From Bradyrhizobium sp. 200 (GTDB taxonomy: Bacteria > Pseudomonadota > Alphaproteobacteria > Rhizobiales > Xanthobacteraceae): 64,000 bases of DNA. How positions within the stretch are numbered: position 1 is the first letter of the stretch; each line of letters starts with the position of its first letter. This document shows, piece after piece, positions 1 through 9,312 of the stretch. Location of the stretch: the NCBI RefSeq assembly GCF_023100945.1, contig NZ_CP064689.1, positions 9,406,001 to 9,470,000 of the forward strand, read 5' to 3'. A program made the position numbers and the translations under genes. Under the pieces are notes generated by a model that had not been told where the DNA came from, ran no database searches, and saw only the letters and a list, made by a program, of their open reading frames with translations.

Positions 1-40
1 ATTGCGATTGGCGGAACTCTAATCTTTGCGTCAGCGCCAT
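1..40 (-). CDS. rpoN: RNA polymerase sigma-54 factor RpoN (partial, N-terminus only)
   Basis: The reverse strand from position 40 reads ATG and encodes MALTQRLEFRQSQ before the window edge. This is the conserved start of sigma-54, whose glutamine-rich region I contacts bacterial enhancer-binding proteins. Only 13 codons are visible, so the call rests on that peptide and on the position downstream of lptB, the usual proteobacterial order lptA-lptB-rpoN. The gene continues beyond base 1. About 208 bases separate its start from the lptB stop, enough room for its own promoter; I see no clear motif there. Confidence 0.85.
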   Translation of the reverse strand, partial: MALTQRLEFRQSQ

Positions 41-248
41 GAGGCCAAGAACCGATCCACTGAAAAGTTGGTCCGATTCTTGCTTATATTACTCCAAAGC
101 CCTTGTACACGCCTTGACGGATGCAAAAATTGGGCTAAGGGGCGATCCGCAAAAGCGGGAGCCGGTTTTGTGTCCGGCGCGAGCCATGAATTCTTAAACC
201 AGCGCAAGGCGTTATCGCCAAACCGCCCACGCGTTGACGCCTCGCACG

Positions 249-1283
249 CTAAAGTCGGAATTCCTCGCCAAGGTAAAGACGGCGTACATCGGGATCGTTG
301 ACGATTTCTTCCGGACTGCCCTCGGTCAGAATCTGCCCGGCATAGACGATATAGGCGCGGTCGGTCAGGCCCAGCGTTTCGCGCACATTGTGGTCGGTGA
401 TCAGGACCCCGATGCCGCGGTTGGTGAGGTGGCGGACCAGGTCCTGAATGTCGCCGACCGCGATCGGATCGATGCCGGCAAAGGGTTCGTCGAGCAGCAT
501 GTAGTTCGGCCGCGTCGCCAGCGCGCGCGCGATTTCGACGCGGCGGCGCTCGCCGCCGGACAGCGCGATCGAGGGCGATTTGCGCAGGCGCGTGATGTTG
601 AATTCGTCGAGCAGCGAGTTGAGTTCGGCCTCGCGCTTCTTCCTGCTGGGCTCGACGACCTCGAGCACGGCGCGAATATTTTGTTCCACGGTGAGGCCGC
701 GGAAGATCGAGGCTTCCTGCGGCAAATAGCCGATGCCGAGCCGCGCGCGCTGATACATCGGCAGCCTGGTCACGTCGTGACCGTCGAGTTCGATGGCGCC
801 GCGATCCGCCTTGATCAGTCCGGTGATCATGTAGAACACCGTGGTCTTGCCGGCGCCGTTCGGGCCGAGCAGGCCGACGGCCTCGCCGCGGCGGACATAG
901 ATGCTGACGCCGCGCACCACCTGGCGGGTGCCGAAACTCTTTTCCACACTATGCACGGCGAGGAAGCCGGGCCGCTTGATCAGGCGCGGCGCTTCGCCGC
1001 CATTGGCCTTGGCATTGGACTTGGGACGCGGCGCCTGCGCACGGGGACGCGGTTCGCGCGGCGGCGCCACGTCGGGCTGCGGCTGCGGTAATTCCAGTCC
1101 TGGCAGTGCGGCGGATCCTGGCAGCGAGGCGGAGCGCGCCGTTGGCGGCGCATCGCGCACCGGGCTCGTCAGCATCTCGCCGAAGGAATCGCCGAGCGCG
1201 GTGATGTCGTCGCGCGAACGCGCGAACCCGGGGGCGCCGCGTTTCGCGGGGCGTCGACGGAACATGCCGAATAAATCCACCAT
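249..1283 (-). CDS. lptB: LPS export ABC transporter ATP-binding protein LptB, with long N-terminal extension
   Basis: Cytoplasmic ATPase of the LptB2FGC complex that extracts lipopolysaccharide from the inner membrane. The ABC core runs from about residue 107 to 344. It has a Walker A motif GPNGAGKTT at 140-148, signature LSGGE at 241-245, Walker B YMLLDEP at 261-267 and the switch histidine in ITDHN. Typical LptB proteins are about 240 residues, so the 105-residue proline/arginine-rich N-terminus ([16 protein letters not shown]...) is an extension. It is the only start that gives a well-formed ORF from this position, but a shorter start near residue 100 cannot be excluded. It lies 195 bases after lptA on the same strand, so it may be cotranscribed or have its own promoter. 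Confidence 0.95.
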   Translation of the reverse strand: MVDLFGMFRRRPAKRGAPGFARSRDDITALGDSFGEMLTSPVRDAPPTARSASLPGSAALPGLELPQPQPDVAPPREPRPRAQAPRPKSNAKANGGEAPRLIKRPGFLAVHSVEKSFGTRQVVRGVSIYVRRGEAVGLLGPNGAGKTTVFYMITGLIKADRGAIELDGHDVTRLPMYQRARLGIGYLPQEASIFRGLTVEQNIRAVLEVVEPSRKKREAELNSLLDEFNITRLRKSPSIALSGGERRRVEIARALATRPNYMLLDEPFAGIDPIAVGDIQDLVRHLTNRGIGVLITDHNVRETLGLTDRAYIVYAGQILTEGSPEEIVNDPDVRRLYLGEEFRL

Positions 1284-1478
1284 CCCGCTTCGCTTACGCC
1301 TTTCACGGTGATTCCGCGACGCGTCCGCCGGCGAATCGCTTCGCTAGCGAACCATGAATGAGTGGATGTCCCCTGCCCGGCGAAACACCCCGCCGTGCGC
1401 CCTGCCCTGTAGATACAGGCTCGCGCCACCGGCTTCAACCACAGGGGCTCCAACTATTCTTTAAGCCACTGATCTATA

Positions 1479-2165
1479 TTATTTTTTACCGGGGATCAGC
1501 GACGGTATGGCTACCGGAGCCGGCTTCGACCCGCCCGATCCGGACCCGCAATCCTGTCCCTGGATGAACATGCCCTGGACCTTGCCGCTGTCGGATTCGA
1601 CCCGCGACACGCCGGTAGTCATGTCGACCTTGAGGCGGTCGCCGCGGAGCACGTTCTTGCACTGGGTGAGCACGACGCCACCGACCATGGTGATGAGGTT
1701 GGCCCGGGTGTCGAAGATCGCGGTCTCGCCGGTCACGACCTGGTCCTTCTGCGTCACCACGACGGAGCCCTTGGCTTCCAGCCGGCGGATCGACGAACTG
1801 CCGCCGGGTCCGGGGGTCGCGGACTGCATCGATCCGGATTTTGATCCCTTCGGCGCGGCGGGCGGCGGTGTGGCTTGATCCGAACCGGAATCGTAGAACA
1901 CCACCAGCGTTTTCGAGGTCATGGTGGTGTCGCCCTGCACGACTTTCACATTGCCGGCGAACGTCGCTTCCTTTTTCTTGTCGCGCATTTCGAGCGAGGC
2001 GGCCTCGATCTGAATCGGTTGATCGCGGTTTTGCGAAAAGCCCTGCATCGCGTTCGGCACGCCCGACATGGCGCCTTGCGCGAAAGCATGACCGGAAGCG
2101 ATCAACGCGAGCGCAAACGCCGCTGCCGCAAGACTACGCGGGAAGAACTGCATCATTGATATCAT
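1479..2165 (-). CDS. lptA: LPS transport periplasmic protein LptA (OstA-like)
   Basis: Periplasmic bridge protein that carries lipopolysaccharide between LptC and the outer-membrane LptD. The 228-residue product starts with a signal peptide (hydrophobic stretch about 10-28, cleavage near AFAQ). An OstA/LptA beta-jellyroll domain follows with the characteristic pattern 'A..LEMRDKKKEATFAGNVKVVQGD' split around residues 55-80. A low-complexity insert rich in Pro, Ser and Gly sits about residues 95-125. The start ATG overlaps the lptC stop by 4 bases (ATGA type), so the two genes are translationally coupled. The ORF ends in a short basic tail. Confidence 0.9.
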   Translation of the reverse strand: MISMMQFFPRSLAAAAFALALIASGHAFAQGAMSGVPNAMQGFSQNRDQPIQIEAASLEMRDKKKEATFAGNVKVVQGDTTMTSKTLVVFYDSGSDQATPPPAAPKGSKSGSMQSATPGPGGSSSIRRLEAKGSVVVTQKDQVVTGETAIFDTRANLITMVGGVVLTQCKNVLRGDRLKVDMTTGVSRVESDSGKVQGMFIQGQDCGSGSGGSKPAPVAIPSLIPGKK

Positions 2166-2890
2166 TTCGTGTTTGATGACTTGCCGGTGACGGACCGCGT
2201 CCTCGGTGGTGGCGCTGGTTCAGGCTCGGGCTCAGGCGCCGCTGGGCTTTCCATGATCAGGTTCATCACGACATTGCCTTCGAAGCGCACGATCTCGCCG
2301 CTGTCGATGATCCTGAGCCGGTCGGCGGTGAGCGTGCCGTTCAGCAATTTGACGTCGACATGTTCGTCCGATGTCACCGTTCCCTTGTTGATGTCGACAT
2401 AGGCCTGCGACAGCTTCGCCTCATAGCCCGTGGAGGATTGCAGGAAGATATCCTTGCGCAGGTCCAGCATCTGCTGCTTGCTGTCGAAATAGCCGGTGCG
2501 GGCATCCATCGTCACCGTACTCTTGTCCTCCATCATGACCTTGGCCCGCAGCGTCCTGAGTTCGACGTGATCGGGGTCGGTCAGATCCTGGATCGCGGCC
2601 TTGGCCCACAATTCGTAAGGACGCTGGTCGGTCGAGAAGCCGGCGAGATGCGGCGTTTCCATGGTGATCTTGGTGCCCGACACCACGAGATTGCTCATGT
2701 CGACGGGCAGCTTCGCCAGCCCCGTGATCCGGAACGGATTGAAGAGCGAGACCGCGACGACACCGGCCATCGCCAGCGCCACGGCCGCCGGGACCGCGAC
2801 CCGCAGCACCCGCACCATCCGGCTGTGGCGGGCGGCCGCGGCAAAGCGGGCCTCCAGTCCGGGTGCATAGGCTGGGTTCTGTATCGAGTT
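2162..2890 (-). CDS. lptC: LPS export system protein LptC
   Basis: Bitopic inner-membrane protein that receives LPS from LptFG and hands it to LptA. I chose the GTG at 2890 (protein begins NSIQNPAYAPG after the start). It has a GGAG motif 5 bases upstream, and the preceding in-frame 32 residues look noncoding; an alternative GTG lies at 2986. The 242-residue product has one membrane segment (residues about 30-52, VLRVAVPAAVALAMAGVVAV) followed by the periplasmic LptC jellyroll and a Pro/Glu-rich tail. It overlaps lptA by 4 bases. The order rnd-like gene, lptC, lptA, lptB, rpoN is typical of Alphaproteobacteria. Confidence 0.88.
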   Translation of the reverse strand, partial: NSIQNPAYAPGLEARFAAAARHSRMVRVLRVAVPAAVALAMAGVVAVSLFNPFRITGLAKLPVDMSNLVVSGTKITMETPHLAGFSTDQRPYELWAKAAIQDLTDPDHVELRTLRAKVMMEDKSTVTMDARTGYFDSKQQMLDLRKDIFLQSSTGYEAKLSQAYVDINKGTVTSDEHVDVKLLNGTLTADRLRIIDSGEIVRFEGNVVMNLIMESPAAPEPEPEPAPPPRTRSVTGKSSNTK

Positions 2891-3048
2891 CACCGCGGCT
2901 CCAAGGGGCGCCAACACCCTGGCGCCCAAGACACGCCAGGAAGGCGCCATTCTACCCGCAATCGCGGGATTATGCAGCCTGGACACGCGCCATGAGTATG
3001 ACCGAAACGGGGCGGAGGCAGGCCCCCCGGCGCTTCAAATAGTCTCGG

Positions 3049-3663
3049 TCACGAATGCGCGAAGATGTCCTCGGCCTCCCAGCCGCCGAGGTCGAGCTTG
3101 GCCCGGGTCGGCAGGAAGTCGAAACAGGCCTGCGCCGTCGCGGTGCGGCCCTCGCGCGCGAGCATGGCATCGAGGCGCTCGCGCAAGGCATGCAGATGCA
3201 ACACGTCGGACGCGGCATAGGCGAGCTGGGCTTCGCTGAGACTCGCCGAGCCCCAGTCGCTCGACTGCTGCTGCTTCGACAGGTCGATGTTGAGGACTTC
3301 GCGCACCAGATCCTTCAGGCCGTGCCGGTCGGTATAGGTGCGCGTCAGCCGCGAGGCGATCTTGGTGCAGTAGACCGGCTGCGGCATCACGCCAAAAGTG
3401 TTGTAGAGCGCGGCGAGATCAAAGCGCGCGAAGTGAAAGATCTTTGTGACGTTCGGATTGGCCAGCAGCGTTTTCAGGTTCGGCGCATCAGTGTGGCCCT
3501 TGGGAATCTGGATGACATCGGCGCTGCCGTCGCCATTCGACATCTGCACCACGCAGAGCCGGTCGCGATGCGGGTTGAGCCCCATGGTCTCGGTGTCGAT
3601 CGCCACCGAATCCTTGTAGCGGGACAGATCGGGCAGATCGCCGCGATGCAGGCGAATGGTCAT
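3049..3663 (-). CDS. rnd: Ribonuclease D-type 3'-5' exonuclease
   Basis: A 204-residue protein containing only the DEDDy exonuclease domain. The acidic motifs are visible as VAIDTETMG (about residues 20-28), a second site in FHFARFDLAAL (about 97-107) and the tyrosine motif YAASDVLHLHAL (about 168-179). The full RNase D family also carries C-terminal HRDC domains; these are absent, giving the short form common in Alphaproteobacteria. It probably trims 3' ends of structured RNAs such as tRNA precursors. It precedes lptC on the same strand by about 160 bases. Confidence 0.85.
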   Translation of the reverse strand: MTIRLHRGDLPDLSRYKDSVAIDTETMGLNPHRDRLCVVQMSNGDGSADVIQIPKGHTDAPNLKTLLANPNVTKIFHFARFDLAALYNTFGVMPQPVYCTKIASRLTRTYTDRHGLKDLVREVLNIDLSKQQQSSDWGSASLSEAQLAYAASDVLHLHALRERLDAMLAREGRTATAQACFDFLPTRAKLDLGGWEAEDIFAHS

Positions 3664-3862
3664 GAAGGGAAGCCTCGTGTCTCAGGTCGATTCGACGGAA
3701 ACACTAGCGCCCGGAGCGGCGGGAGGCGAGCGGCTGTGCATGGCTTATAGGCCGGGAATTGGCGGCTTCGTGGCGATTTTATTCGCCTATCCAGCGTTCG
3801 GCGGCTTTGCGCGCCGCGGATCGTTGCCGTGATGCCGCCGTTTGCGGCCGGTTTCGAGCCGT

Positions 3863-4021
3863 TCAGGCCGTCTTCTCTTCAGATGATTTCGGCGGCTGAA
3901 GCCCCGGGCTGTTGGCCCAGCGTTCGAGATTCTCGATGACGTCCGCATGGCTCGGCCGTTGCGGGGGCGGCGGCTTCTGCTCTTTGGACAGCTTGCGCGG
4001 TAGCTTGGTGTTCTCGGTCAT
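3863..4021 (-). CDS. Small hypothetical protein, 52 residues
   Basis: An ORF too short for usual cut-offs, reading MTENTKLPRKLSKEQK at its start and ending in KSSEEKTA. It is charged, proline-rich (PPPPQRPSHADV) and has a short amphipathic stretch (DVIENLERWANSPG). It has no membrane segment and no recognised domain. I called it because the composition is protein-like and the ATG/stop pair closes exactly. It stands alone between the exonuclease gene and the ribbon-helix-helix gene, which is transcribed away from it. Its function is unknown. Confidence 0.55.
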   Translation of the reverse strand: MTENTKLPRKLSKEQKPPPPQRPSHADVIENLERWANSPGLQPPKSSEEKTA

Positions 4022-4154
4022 GGGCATGCTCCATACCCAAAATTATGTGCTCTCGCAGACCATAAATCAACCATTAACACATTGTTTTTACTGTGATATT
4101 TAGCTAATTTGACGCCTGAATCTCGTTTGATGGAACCTTCGCCAAGGACAGACG

Positions 4155-4171
4155 TTGAGTAAATTACTCAA
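4155..4171. promoter_or_regulatory. 17-bp palindrome upstream of the RHH regulator
   Basis: A perfect inverted repeat TTGAGTAA-A-TTACTCAA lies 23 bases before the ATG at 4195. The half-site core ACTCAA recurs at 4175-4180. Ribbon-helix-helix dimers usually bind short repeated half-sites in their own promoters, so an autoregulatory operator is a reasonable inference. Confidence 0.5.
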
Positions 4172-4194
4172 TGAACTCAATTTGGGTGTTTTCG

Positions 4195-4461
4195 ATGTCC
4201 GACATGCGCGGTGAGCGACTGCAAGTGATGCTCTCCCCGGAAGAGCTGACGGCGATCGACGATTTCCGCTTCAAACACCGGATGCCGACCCGGGCAGCGG
4301 CGGTGCGCGAGCTATTGAAGCTCGGGCTGACGGTCGTGGCGACCGACGGCGGCGGCATGAAATCCAGCAATTATGGCGTGTTCCGCCGCGGGCCGGATGG
4401 ACACACGTTCGGCCATGGCGGGCAGCCCCACAGCAATTCTGATCCGGACACCGGGGGTTAG
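4195..4461 (+). CDS. Ribbon-helix-helix DNA-binding protein
   Basis: An 88-residue protein beginning MSDMRGERLQVMLSPEEL. Residues 6-45 fit an Arc/MetJ-type ribbon-helix-helix: a short beta strand (RLQVMLS), helix A (PEELTAIDDFRFKHR) and helix B (TRAAAVRELLKLGL). The C-terminal half is Gly/His-rich and looks disordered. An upstream in-frame ATG at 4171 overlaps the palindrome, so I prefer 4195, although neither start has a strong ribosome-binding site. No partner gene follows in the same direction, so a classical antitoxin role is not supported. It is probably a small transcription factor. Confidence 0.75.
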   Translation: MSDMRGERLQVMLSPEELTAIDDFRFKHRMPTRAAAVRELLKLGLTVVATDGGGMKSSNYGVFRRGPDGHTFGHGGQPHSNSDPDTGG

Positions 4462-4609
4462 TGATGGCGCCGTGACGATCCGCGCGGAGCCTTGCGCGAC
4501 GCGCCGGATGCGCTGTCGCCCGTACCCACGGACAGCGCCAAGCGATCACCTCGGTTTGAATAGAGCTCTTGAATAGCGAGCCCGGCGGCCGCCAGGATTG
4601 ACCAGCAAA

Positions 4610-4906
4610 TTATCGGTGCCGCAATGTGCGCGGATGCATCCCCGAATATCCGACGAGCATGCAATACACGATGCCGGCAGTGATACTGGTATGGCCGCTG
4701 AACATCACCAAGCCAAGGCTCCAGCCCTCCCGATCGACGAGAATGCCGAGCGCAAGCAGCAGAGCGCAGGCGCCGGCAACGCGAAGAGCGTATGTTGTGG
4801 TCAACCGCAGCGACCTGCCGATGATATCGCGCTGCTGGCGGCGCATGGCGAACGCCAAGGCGGTGAAACCTGCCAGGCACAACATAAAGGCGAGGAGATG
4901 AGTCAT
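4610..4906 (-). CDS. DUF3325-family membrane protein
   Basis: A 98-residue hydrophobic protein starting MTHLLAFMLCLAGFTALAFAM, with about three membrane segments (residues 3-20, 38-58 and 63-88). The pattern matches DUF3325, a small inner-membrane family often found behind PepSY-domain membrane proteins in siderophore or iron-uptake clusters. Here the usual partners are missing and it stands alone beside tRNA-Leu. Longer in-frame extension upstream (to 5098) reads as noncoding, so the ATG at 4906 is preferred. Confidence 0.6.
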   Translation of the reverse strand: MTHLLAFMLCLAGFTALAFAMRRQQRDIIGRSLRLTTTYALRVAGACALLLALGILVDREGWSLGLVMFSGHTSITAGIVYCMLVGYSGMHPRTLRHR

Positions 4907-5174
4907 CCTGCTCTCTCGCCGGACGCGATGGTGATCGGCGCCTGCCGATTTGTCTTGCGCATGGATTGAAAACTGGACCTCTGCCGGGCCGTGCGTATCG
5001 CCAAAACTGCATGGAGCAACGCGAGCGCCCAACACATGTCCGGGCTCGGATATTGGCGGCGCGCCGCTCGGTAACGAAGTGGCGTAAATGTACGCCACCG
5101 TGACGACAGACCGAAGGACACCGTCCGGCGGACCAAGCAGCCCGCATTTTCAGCGAATCATGGGCAAGGGGCAA

Positions 5175-5261
<87 letters not shown>

Positions 5262-5410
5262 CCGGGCGGGTTAGTAAGGAACGGTCACGCGCTTGTCAAA
5301 TCGCTTCAATGCCGTCTGATTGCGCTGTACAGCGGGCCCACGTTGGCGTATCGCGAATCCGCTAAATACCACCGATATCTCTCGAATTTGACCGGCAGGA
5401 GTTGGTCCCG

Positions 5411-6379
5411 ATGGCATCGAACCTGGATACCCTCGTCACGATTTTCGGCGGATCCGGCTTTCTGGGGCGAAACGTGGTTCGGGCGCTCTGCAAGCGCGAT
5501 TACCGTATCCGCGTGGCGGTACGGCGGCCCGAACTGGTCGGCCATTTGCAGCCGTCCGGCAAGGTTGGACAGGTCCACGCTGTTCAGGCCAATCTGCGCC
5601 ATCCGGCCTCGGTCGAGGCCGCCATGCGCGATTCCCACGTCGCCATCAACCTGGTCGGCGTCCTGACCGAGAGCGGCGCGCAGACCTTCGACGCCGTGCA
5701 GACCAAGGGCGCTGAAACCATCGCCAGGGCCGCGAGCGCCGCCGGCGCCCGGATGGTGCATGTATCCGCAATCGGCGCCGACGAGAATTCCCCATCGCAA
5801 TATGCCCGCGCCAAGGCGGCCGGCGAGAAGGCGGTTCTGGCCGCCGCCCCCTCGGCCACGATCCTGCGGCCGTCGCTGATGTTTGGCCCTGAGGATCAAT
5901 TCACCAATCGCTTTGCGGGGCTGGCCCAGATCTCGCCCTTCCTGCCGCTGATCGGCGGCGGCGTGACAAGGGTGCAGCCGGCCTATGTCGCCGATGTCGC
6001 GACGGCGGTTGCCGATGCCGTCGACGGCAAGACGAAGCCCGGCGGAGTTTACGAACTCGGCGGGCCGGAAGTGCTGACCATGCGCGAGATCATGGAAATC
6101 ATTCTCAGGATTACCGAGCGCAAGCGCATGCTGATTTCGCTGCCGTGGGGCCTGGCACGGCTGCAGGCGATGTTCCTGCAATTTGCGCCGGGGCCGCTGA
6201 AGCTGACGCCGGACCAGGTGGCGATGCTGCAGTCGGACAATGTGGTGTCGGACGCCGCCAAGGCCGCGGGCCTGACGCTGGAGGGACTCGGCATCAGACC
6301 CGAATCGATGCAGGCGATCGCCCCGCAATATCTCTGGCGCTTCCGCGCCGCCGGGCAGTTTCAGCGCACGAGCGCGTAG
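5411..6379 (+). CDS. NDUFA9-like NAD(P)-binding protein (complex I NDUFA9 subunit family)
   Basis: A 322-residue atypical short-chain dehydrogenase/epimerase. The N-terminal Rossmann motif IFGGSGFLGRNVV (about residues 10-22) matches the TGxxGxxG type. HVSAIGADENSPSQYARAKAAGE (split about residues 115-140) carries the degenerate YxxxK site, and LRPSLMFGPEDQF follows. The family is related to the mitochondrial accessory subunit NDUFA9 and to NAD-dependent sugar epimerases, and it is widespread in Alphaproteobacteria. A TTG at 5402 could add three residues. The ATG at 5411 is preferred, 11 bases after GGCAGGAG. It converges with uppP across a palindromic repeat. Confidence 0.85.
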   Translation: MASNLDTLVTIFGGSGFLGRNVVRALCKRDYRIRVAVRRPELVGHLQPSGKVGQVHAVQANLRHPASVEAAMRDSHVAINLVGVLTESGAQTFDAVQTKGAETIARAASAAGARMVHVSAIGADENSPSQYARAKAAGEKAVLAAAPSATILRPSLMFGPEDQFTNRFAGLAQISPFLPLIGGGVTRVQPAYVADVATAVADAVDGKTKPGGVYELGGPEVLTMREIMEIILRITERKRMLISLPWGLARLQAMFLQFAPGPLKLTPDQVAMLQSDNVVSDAAKAAGLTLEGLGIRPESMQAIAPQYLWRFRAAGQFQRTSA

Positions 6380-6394
6380 AGGTTCGTAATTCGT

Positions 6395-6480
6395 AGGGTG
6401 GGCAAAGGCGCTCTTGCGCCGTGCCCACCATTCAACACTGCACTCGTGATGGTGGGCACGCTTCGCTTTGCCCACCCTAC
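6395..6480. repeat. Dispersed palindromic repeat, family 'GTAGGGTGGGCAAAG'
   Basis: Two inverted arms, GTAGGGTGGGCAAAG at the left and CTTTGCCCACCCTAC at the right, flank an inner GTGCCCACCAT/ATGGTGGGCAC pair. This would fold as one long hairpin between the convergent NDUFA9-like gene and uppP. A second copy is at 17706-17795. Confidence 0.85.
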
Positions 6481-6492
6481 AGCTTTCGAGAC

Positions 6493-7299
6493 CTACTTCC
6501 CCAGCGCCAGCGCGATCAGGCCGAGCGTGCCGAGGACGACGCGCCACCACGCGAAGAACGTGAAGCCGTGGCGGGTGACGTAGGTCAGGAACGTCTTCAC
6601 CACGATCGCCGCCGTGATGAACGACACCACGAATCCGATTGCAACGACGCCGACGTGGTCGATCGTCATCTCGCCGCGGTTCTTGTAGAAATCATAGGCG
6701 AACGCGCCGACCATGGTCGGGATCGCCAGAAAGAACGAGAACTCTGCCGCCGAGCGCTTGTCGCCGCCGAGCAGCATCGCCGCCACGATGCTGGCGCCGG
6801 AGCGCGATACGCCGGGAATCATCGCAACGCATTGCGCGATGCCGATCCACAGATACATCATCAGCGGATACCGCGTGGCGTCGTCCTCGTGCGGCTTGAG
6901 GTCGAGCTGATCGACCCACAGCAGGATCGCGCCGCCAGCGATCAGCGTGAAACACACCACCCATGGATTGAACAGCAGTTCCTTGATGTACTTGCCGACA
7001 GCCAGGCCGACGACCACCGCCGGCAGGAACGCCACCAGCACGCCGATCACGAACCGGCGGTCGTCGGGATTGGTAAACATACCGAGCGCGACGCTCCACA
7101 GCTTGCCGAAGTACAGCGCGACGATGGCCAGGATCGCGCCGAGCTGAATCAGGATCACAAAGCTCTGCCAGAAGGCGCCCTCGCCAAGGCCGAAGAAGCG
7201 TTGCGCCAGCAGCATATGGCCGGTGGAGGAAACAGGGAGAAATTCCGTGATACCCTCGATGATGCCGAGAATCACCGCCTTCACTGCATCCGACATCAT
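6493..7299 (-). CDS. uppP: Undecaprenyl-diphosphatase UppP (BacA)
   Basis: Integral membrane phosphatase that recycles undecaprenyl pyrophosphate for cell-wall and polysaccharide synthesis; high dosage confers bacitracin resistance. The 268-residue product starts MMSDAVKAVILG and has about eight membrane segments. It carries both BacA signatures: EGITEFLPVSSTGH (about residues 15-28) and PGVSRSGAS (about 162-170). An alternative ATG 12 bases upstream (MDHIMM) is possible. The frame stays open further upstream, but that part is antisense to the glutathione transferase and is not coding. It is divergent from the GST gene. Confidence 0.93.
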   Translation of the reverse strand: MMSDAVKAVILGIIEGITEFLPVSSTGHMLLAQRFFGLGEGAFWQSFVILIQLGAILAIVALYFGKLWSVALGMFTNPDDRRFVIGVLVAFLPAVVVGLAVGKYIKELLFNPWVVCFTLIAGGAILLWVDQLDLKPHEDDATRYPLMMYLWIGIAQCVAMIPGVSRSGASIVAAMLLGGDKRSAAEFSFFLAIPTMVGAFAYDFYKNRGEMTIDHVGVVAIGFVVSFITAAIVVKTFLTYVTRHGFTFFAWWRVVLGTLGLIALALGK

Positions 7300-7476
7300 G
7301 ATGTGGTCCATTTTGACTGGAAAAGCCGCGTCCTTCTCGCCTATTCCCTTCCGTGCCGCAATCGCAAAAAAACGCCAAACATAGGTTGCCTCATACGCGT
7401 GCTTGGCTAGTGTCGCGATTCGCATGACGCGGTTGGAGGGTTCCTTTAGTAGCCGCGATTTTACCCCAGGGATTTT

Positions 7477-8169
7477 ATGTACACGCTCTATCACCACCCG
7501 TTCTGTCCGCATTCGCGCTTCATTCGCCTGGTGCTGGGCGAACACGGCCTCGACCTGCGCCTGGTGGAAGAACGGGCCTGGGAGCGGCGCGAAGGGTTTC
7601 TCGTGCTCAATCCCGCGGGCACCACGCCGATCTTGATGGCTGACGGCTTTCCGCCGATTCCCGGCGCTGGAATCATCGCCGAATATCTCGACGAGACGCA
7701 CGGCCTGGAGGCGGGCGAGCGGCGGCTGTTGCCGGCCTCGATGGCCGAGCGCGTCGAGGTGCGCCGGCTGATGGCATGGTTCAACGAAAAATTCTTCGAG
7801 GAGGCATCGAACCCGCTGGTAACCGAGCGGATCTACAAGCGTTTCATGAGCGAGGAGAATGGCGGCGGGGCGCCGTCGACCGACGTAATCCGCGCGGCCA
7901 AGGCGAATGTGCGCTATCATCTGGCCTATATCGGCTGGCTGGCGCAGACACGGAATTTCCTCGCCGGCGACCGGCTGACCTACGCGGATCTCGCCGCCGC
8001 TGCGCATCTTTCGGCGATCGATTATCTGGGCGATGTGCCATGGAGCGAGGACGACGCGGCAAAGGCATGGTACGCGCGGGTGAAATCCCGCCCGTCGTTC
8101 CGCCCGCTGCTGAGCGAATGGCTGGCGGGCGTGCCGGCATCGCGGACCTACGTAGACCTCGACTTCTGA
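7477..8169 (+). CDS. Glutathione S-transferase family protein
   Basis: A 230-residue cytosolic GST. The N-terminal thioredoxin-like half begins [20 protein letters not shown] and includes NPAGTTPIL and the glutathione-binding [12 protein letters not shown] region. The C-terminal helical half contains [18 protein letters not shown], the usual N-capping box region. The substrate is unknown. The 3' end overlaps the likely start of queG, so the two are probably cotranscribed. An AGGGA element precedes the ATG. Confidence 0.88.
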   Translation: MYTLYHHPFCPHSRFIRLVLGEHGLDLRLVEERAWERREGFLVLNPAGTTPILMADGFPPIPGAGIIAEYLDETHGLEAGERRLLPASMAERVEVRRLMAWFNEKFFEEASNPLVTERIYKRFMSEENGGGAPSTDVIRAAKANVRYHLAYIGWLAQTRNFLAGDRLTYADLAAAAHLSAIDYLGDVPWSEDDAAKAWYARVKSRPSFRPLLSEWLAGVPASRTYVDLDF

Positions 8170-9305
8170 GCAAGGCCGTCAAACTTTCCGCTGATGACCT
8201 GAAGGCCGCGCTCAAGCGCGAGGCGGAGACGCTCGGTTTCGATTGCATTGGCGTCACCGGCCCGGACGGGATCGGCGAAGCCGGAAAACATTTCCAGAAA
8301 TTCCTCGATGCCGGCGCGCATGGCGAGATGGACTGGCTCGCGGCGCAGCCCGAACGGCGGATGGATCCGCGCGTGCTGTGGCCCGGCGTGCGCTCGATCA
8401 TCATGCTCGGCGTCAACTATGGGCCGGCGGAAGATCCGCTCTCGCTTCTCGCGAAGCGCACGCGCGGCGCGATCTCCGCCTATGCGCAGGGCGACGACTA
8501 TCACGACGTCATCAAGAAGCGCCTGAAGACGCTGGCACGGTGGCTGGTGGCGGCATCTGGCGAAGAGGTGAAGGTGTTCATCGACACCGCTGCCGTGATG
8601 GAAAAACCGCTGGCGCAGGCGGCGGGACTGGGCTGGCAGGGCAAGCACACCAACCTCGTCTCGCGCGAATTCGGCTCGTGGCTGTTTCTCGGCGCGATCT
8701 TCAGCGCCGCCAAACTGCCGCGCGATTCGGCCGACCACGATCATTGCGGCTCCTGCAATGCCTGCCAGGAGATCTGCCCAACCGCGGCGTTCCCGGCGCC
8801 CTACAAGCTCGATGCGCGGCGCTGCATTTCGTACCTCACGATCGAGAACAAGGGGCCGATCCCGCACGAATTTCGCAAGAGCATCGGCAACCGCATCTAT
8901 GGCTGCGACGATTGCCTCGCCGTGTGCCCGTGGAACAAGTTCGCGCAGGAAGGTCGCGAAGCGAAGCTCGCCGCGCGCGCGGAATTGCGCGCGCCTTCGC
9001 TTGTCGAGCTGGTGCGGCTCGACGACGCCGCATTCCGTGCGCTGTTTTCGAAATCGCCGGTCAAGCGCATCGGCCGCGACCGTTTTGTCCGCAATGTGCT
9101 GATCGCGATCGGCAACGCCGATGATGCGGCGCTGGCGCCCGAGGCCGAGCGCCTGCTGGACGATGCAAGCCCGCTGGTGCGCGGTGCGGCGGTGTGGGCG
9201 CTGTCGCAGTTGATGGAGCGGAGGAGATTCGAGACGCTGGCGGCGAAGGCTTCAAAGAGCGAAGCAGATGAAAGTGTGCAGCAGGAATGGCTGCGAGCCT
9301 CGTAA
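8118..9305 (+). CDS. queG: Epoxyqueuosine reductase QueG
   Basis: Cobalamin-dependent iron-sulfur enzyme that reduces epoxyqueuosine to queuosine at the wobble position of tRNA. The sequence carries the two [4Fe-4S] motifs [12 protein letters not shown] and [10 protein letters not shown], plus the queuosine-biosynthesis core ([14 protein letters not shown] near the start, [38 protein letters not shown]). A C-terminal HEAT-like extension follows ([12 protein letters not shown]). The conserved protein begins around [15 protein letters not shown] (about base 8178), but there is no ATG/GTG right there. The nearest in-frame ATG is at 8118, giving a 52-base overlap with the GST gene, so the exact start is uncertain. 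Confidence 0.92.
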   Translation: MAGGRAGIADLRRPRLLSKAVKLSADDLKAALKREAETLGFDCIGVTGPDGIGEAGKHFQKFLDAGAHGEMDWLAAQPERRMDPRVLWPGVRSIIMLGVNYGPAEDPLSLLAKRTRGAISAYAQGDDYHDVIKKRLKTLARWLVAASGEEVKVFIDTAAVMEKPLAQAAGLGWQGKHTNLVSREFGSWLFLGAIFSAAKLPRDSADHDHCGSCNACQEICPTAAFPAPYKLDARRCISYLTIENKGPIPHEFRKSIGNRIYGCDDCLAVCPWNKFAQEGREAKLAARAELRAPSLVELVRLDDAAFRALFSKSPVKRIGRDRFVRNVLIAIGNADDAALAPEAERLLDDASPLVRGAAVWALSQLMERRRFETLAAKASKSEADESVQQEWLRAS

Positions 9306-9312
9306 ACGTGCC

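Noticed and set aside
234..1091. 285-residue plus-strand ORF
   Set aside because: Antisense to lptB; high-GC third positions keep the opposite frame open.
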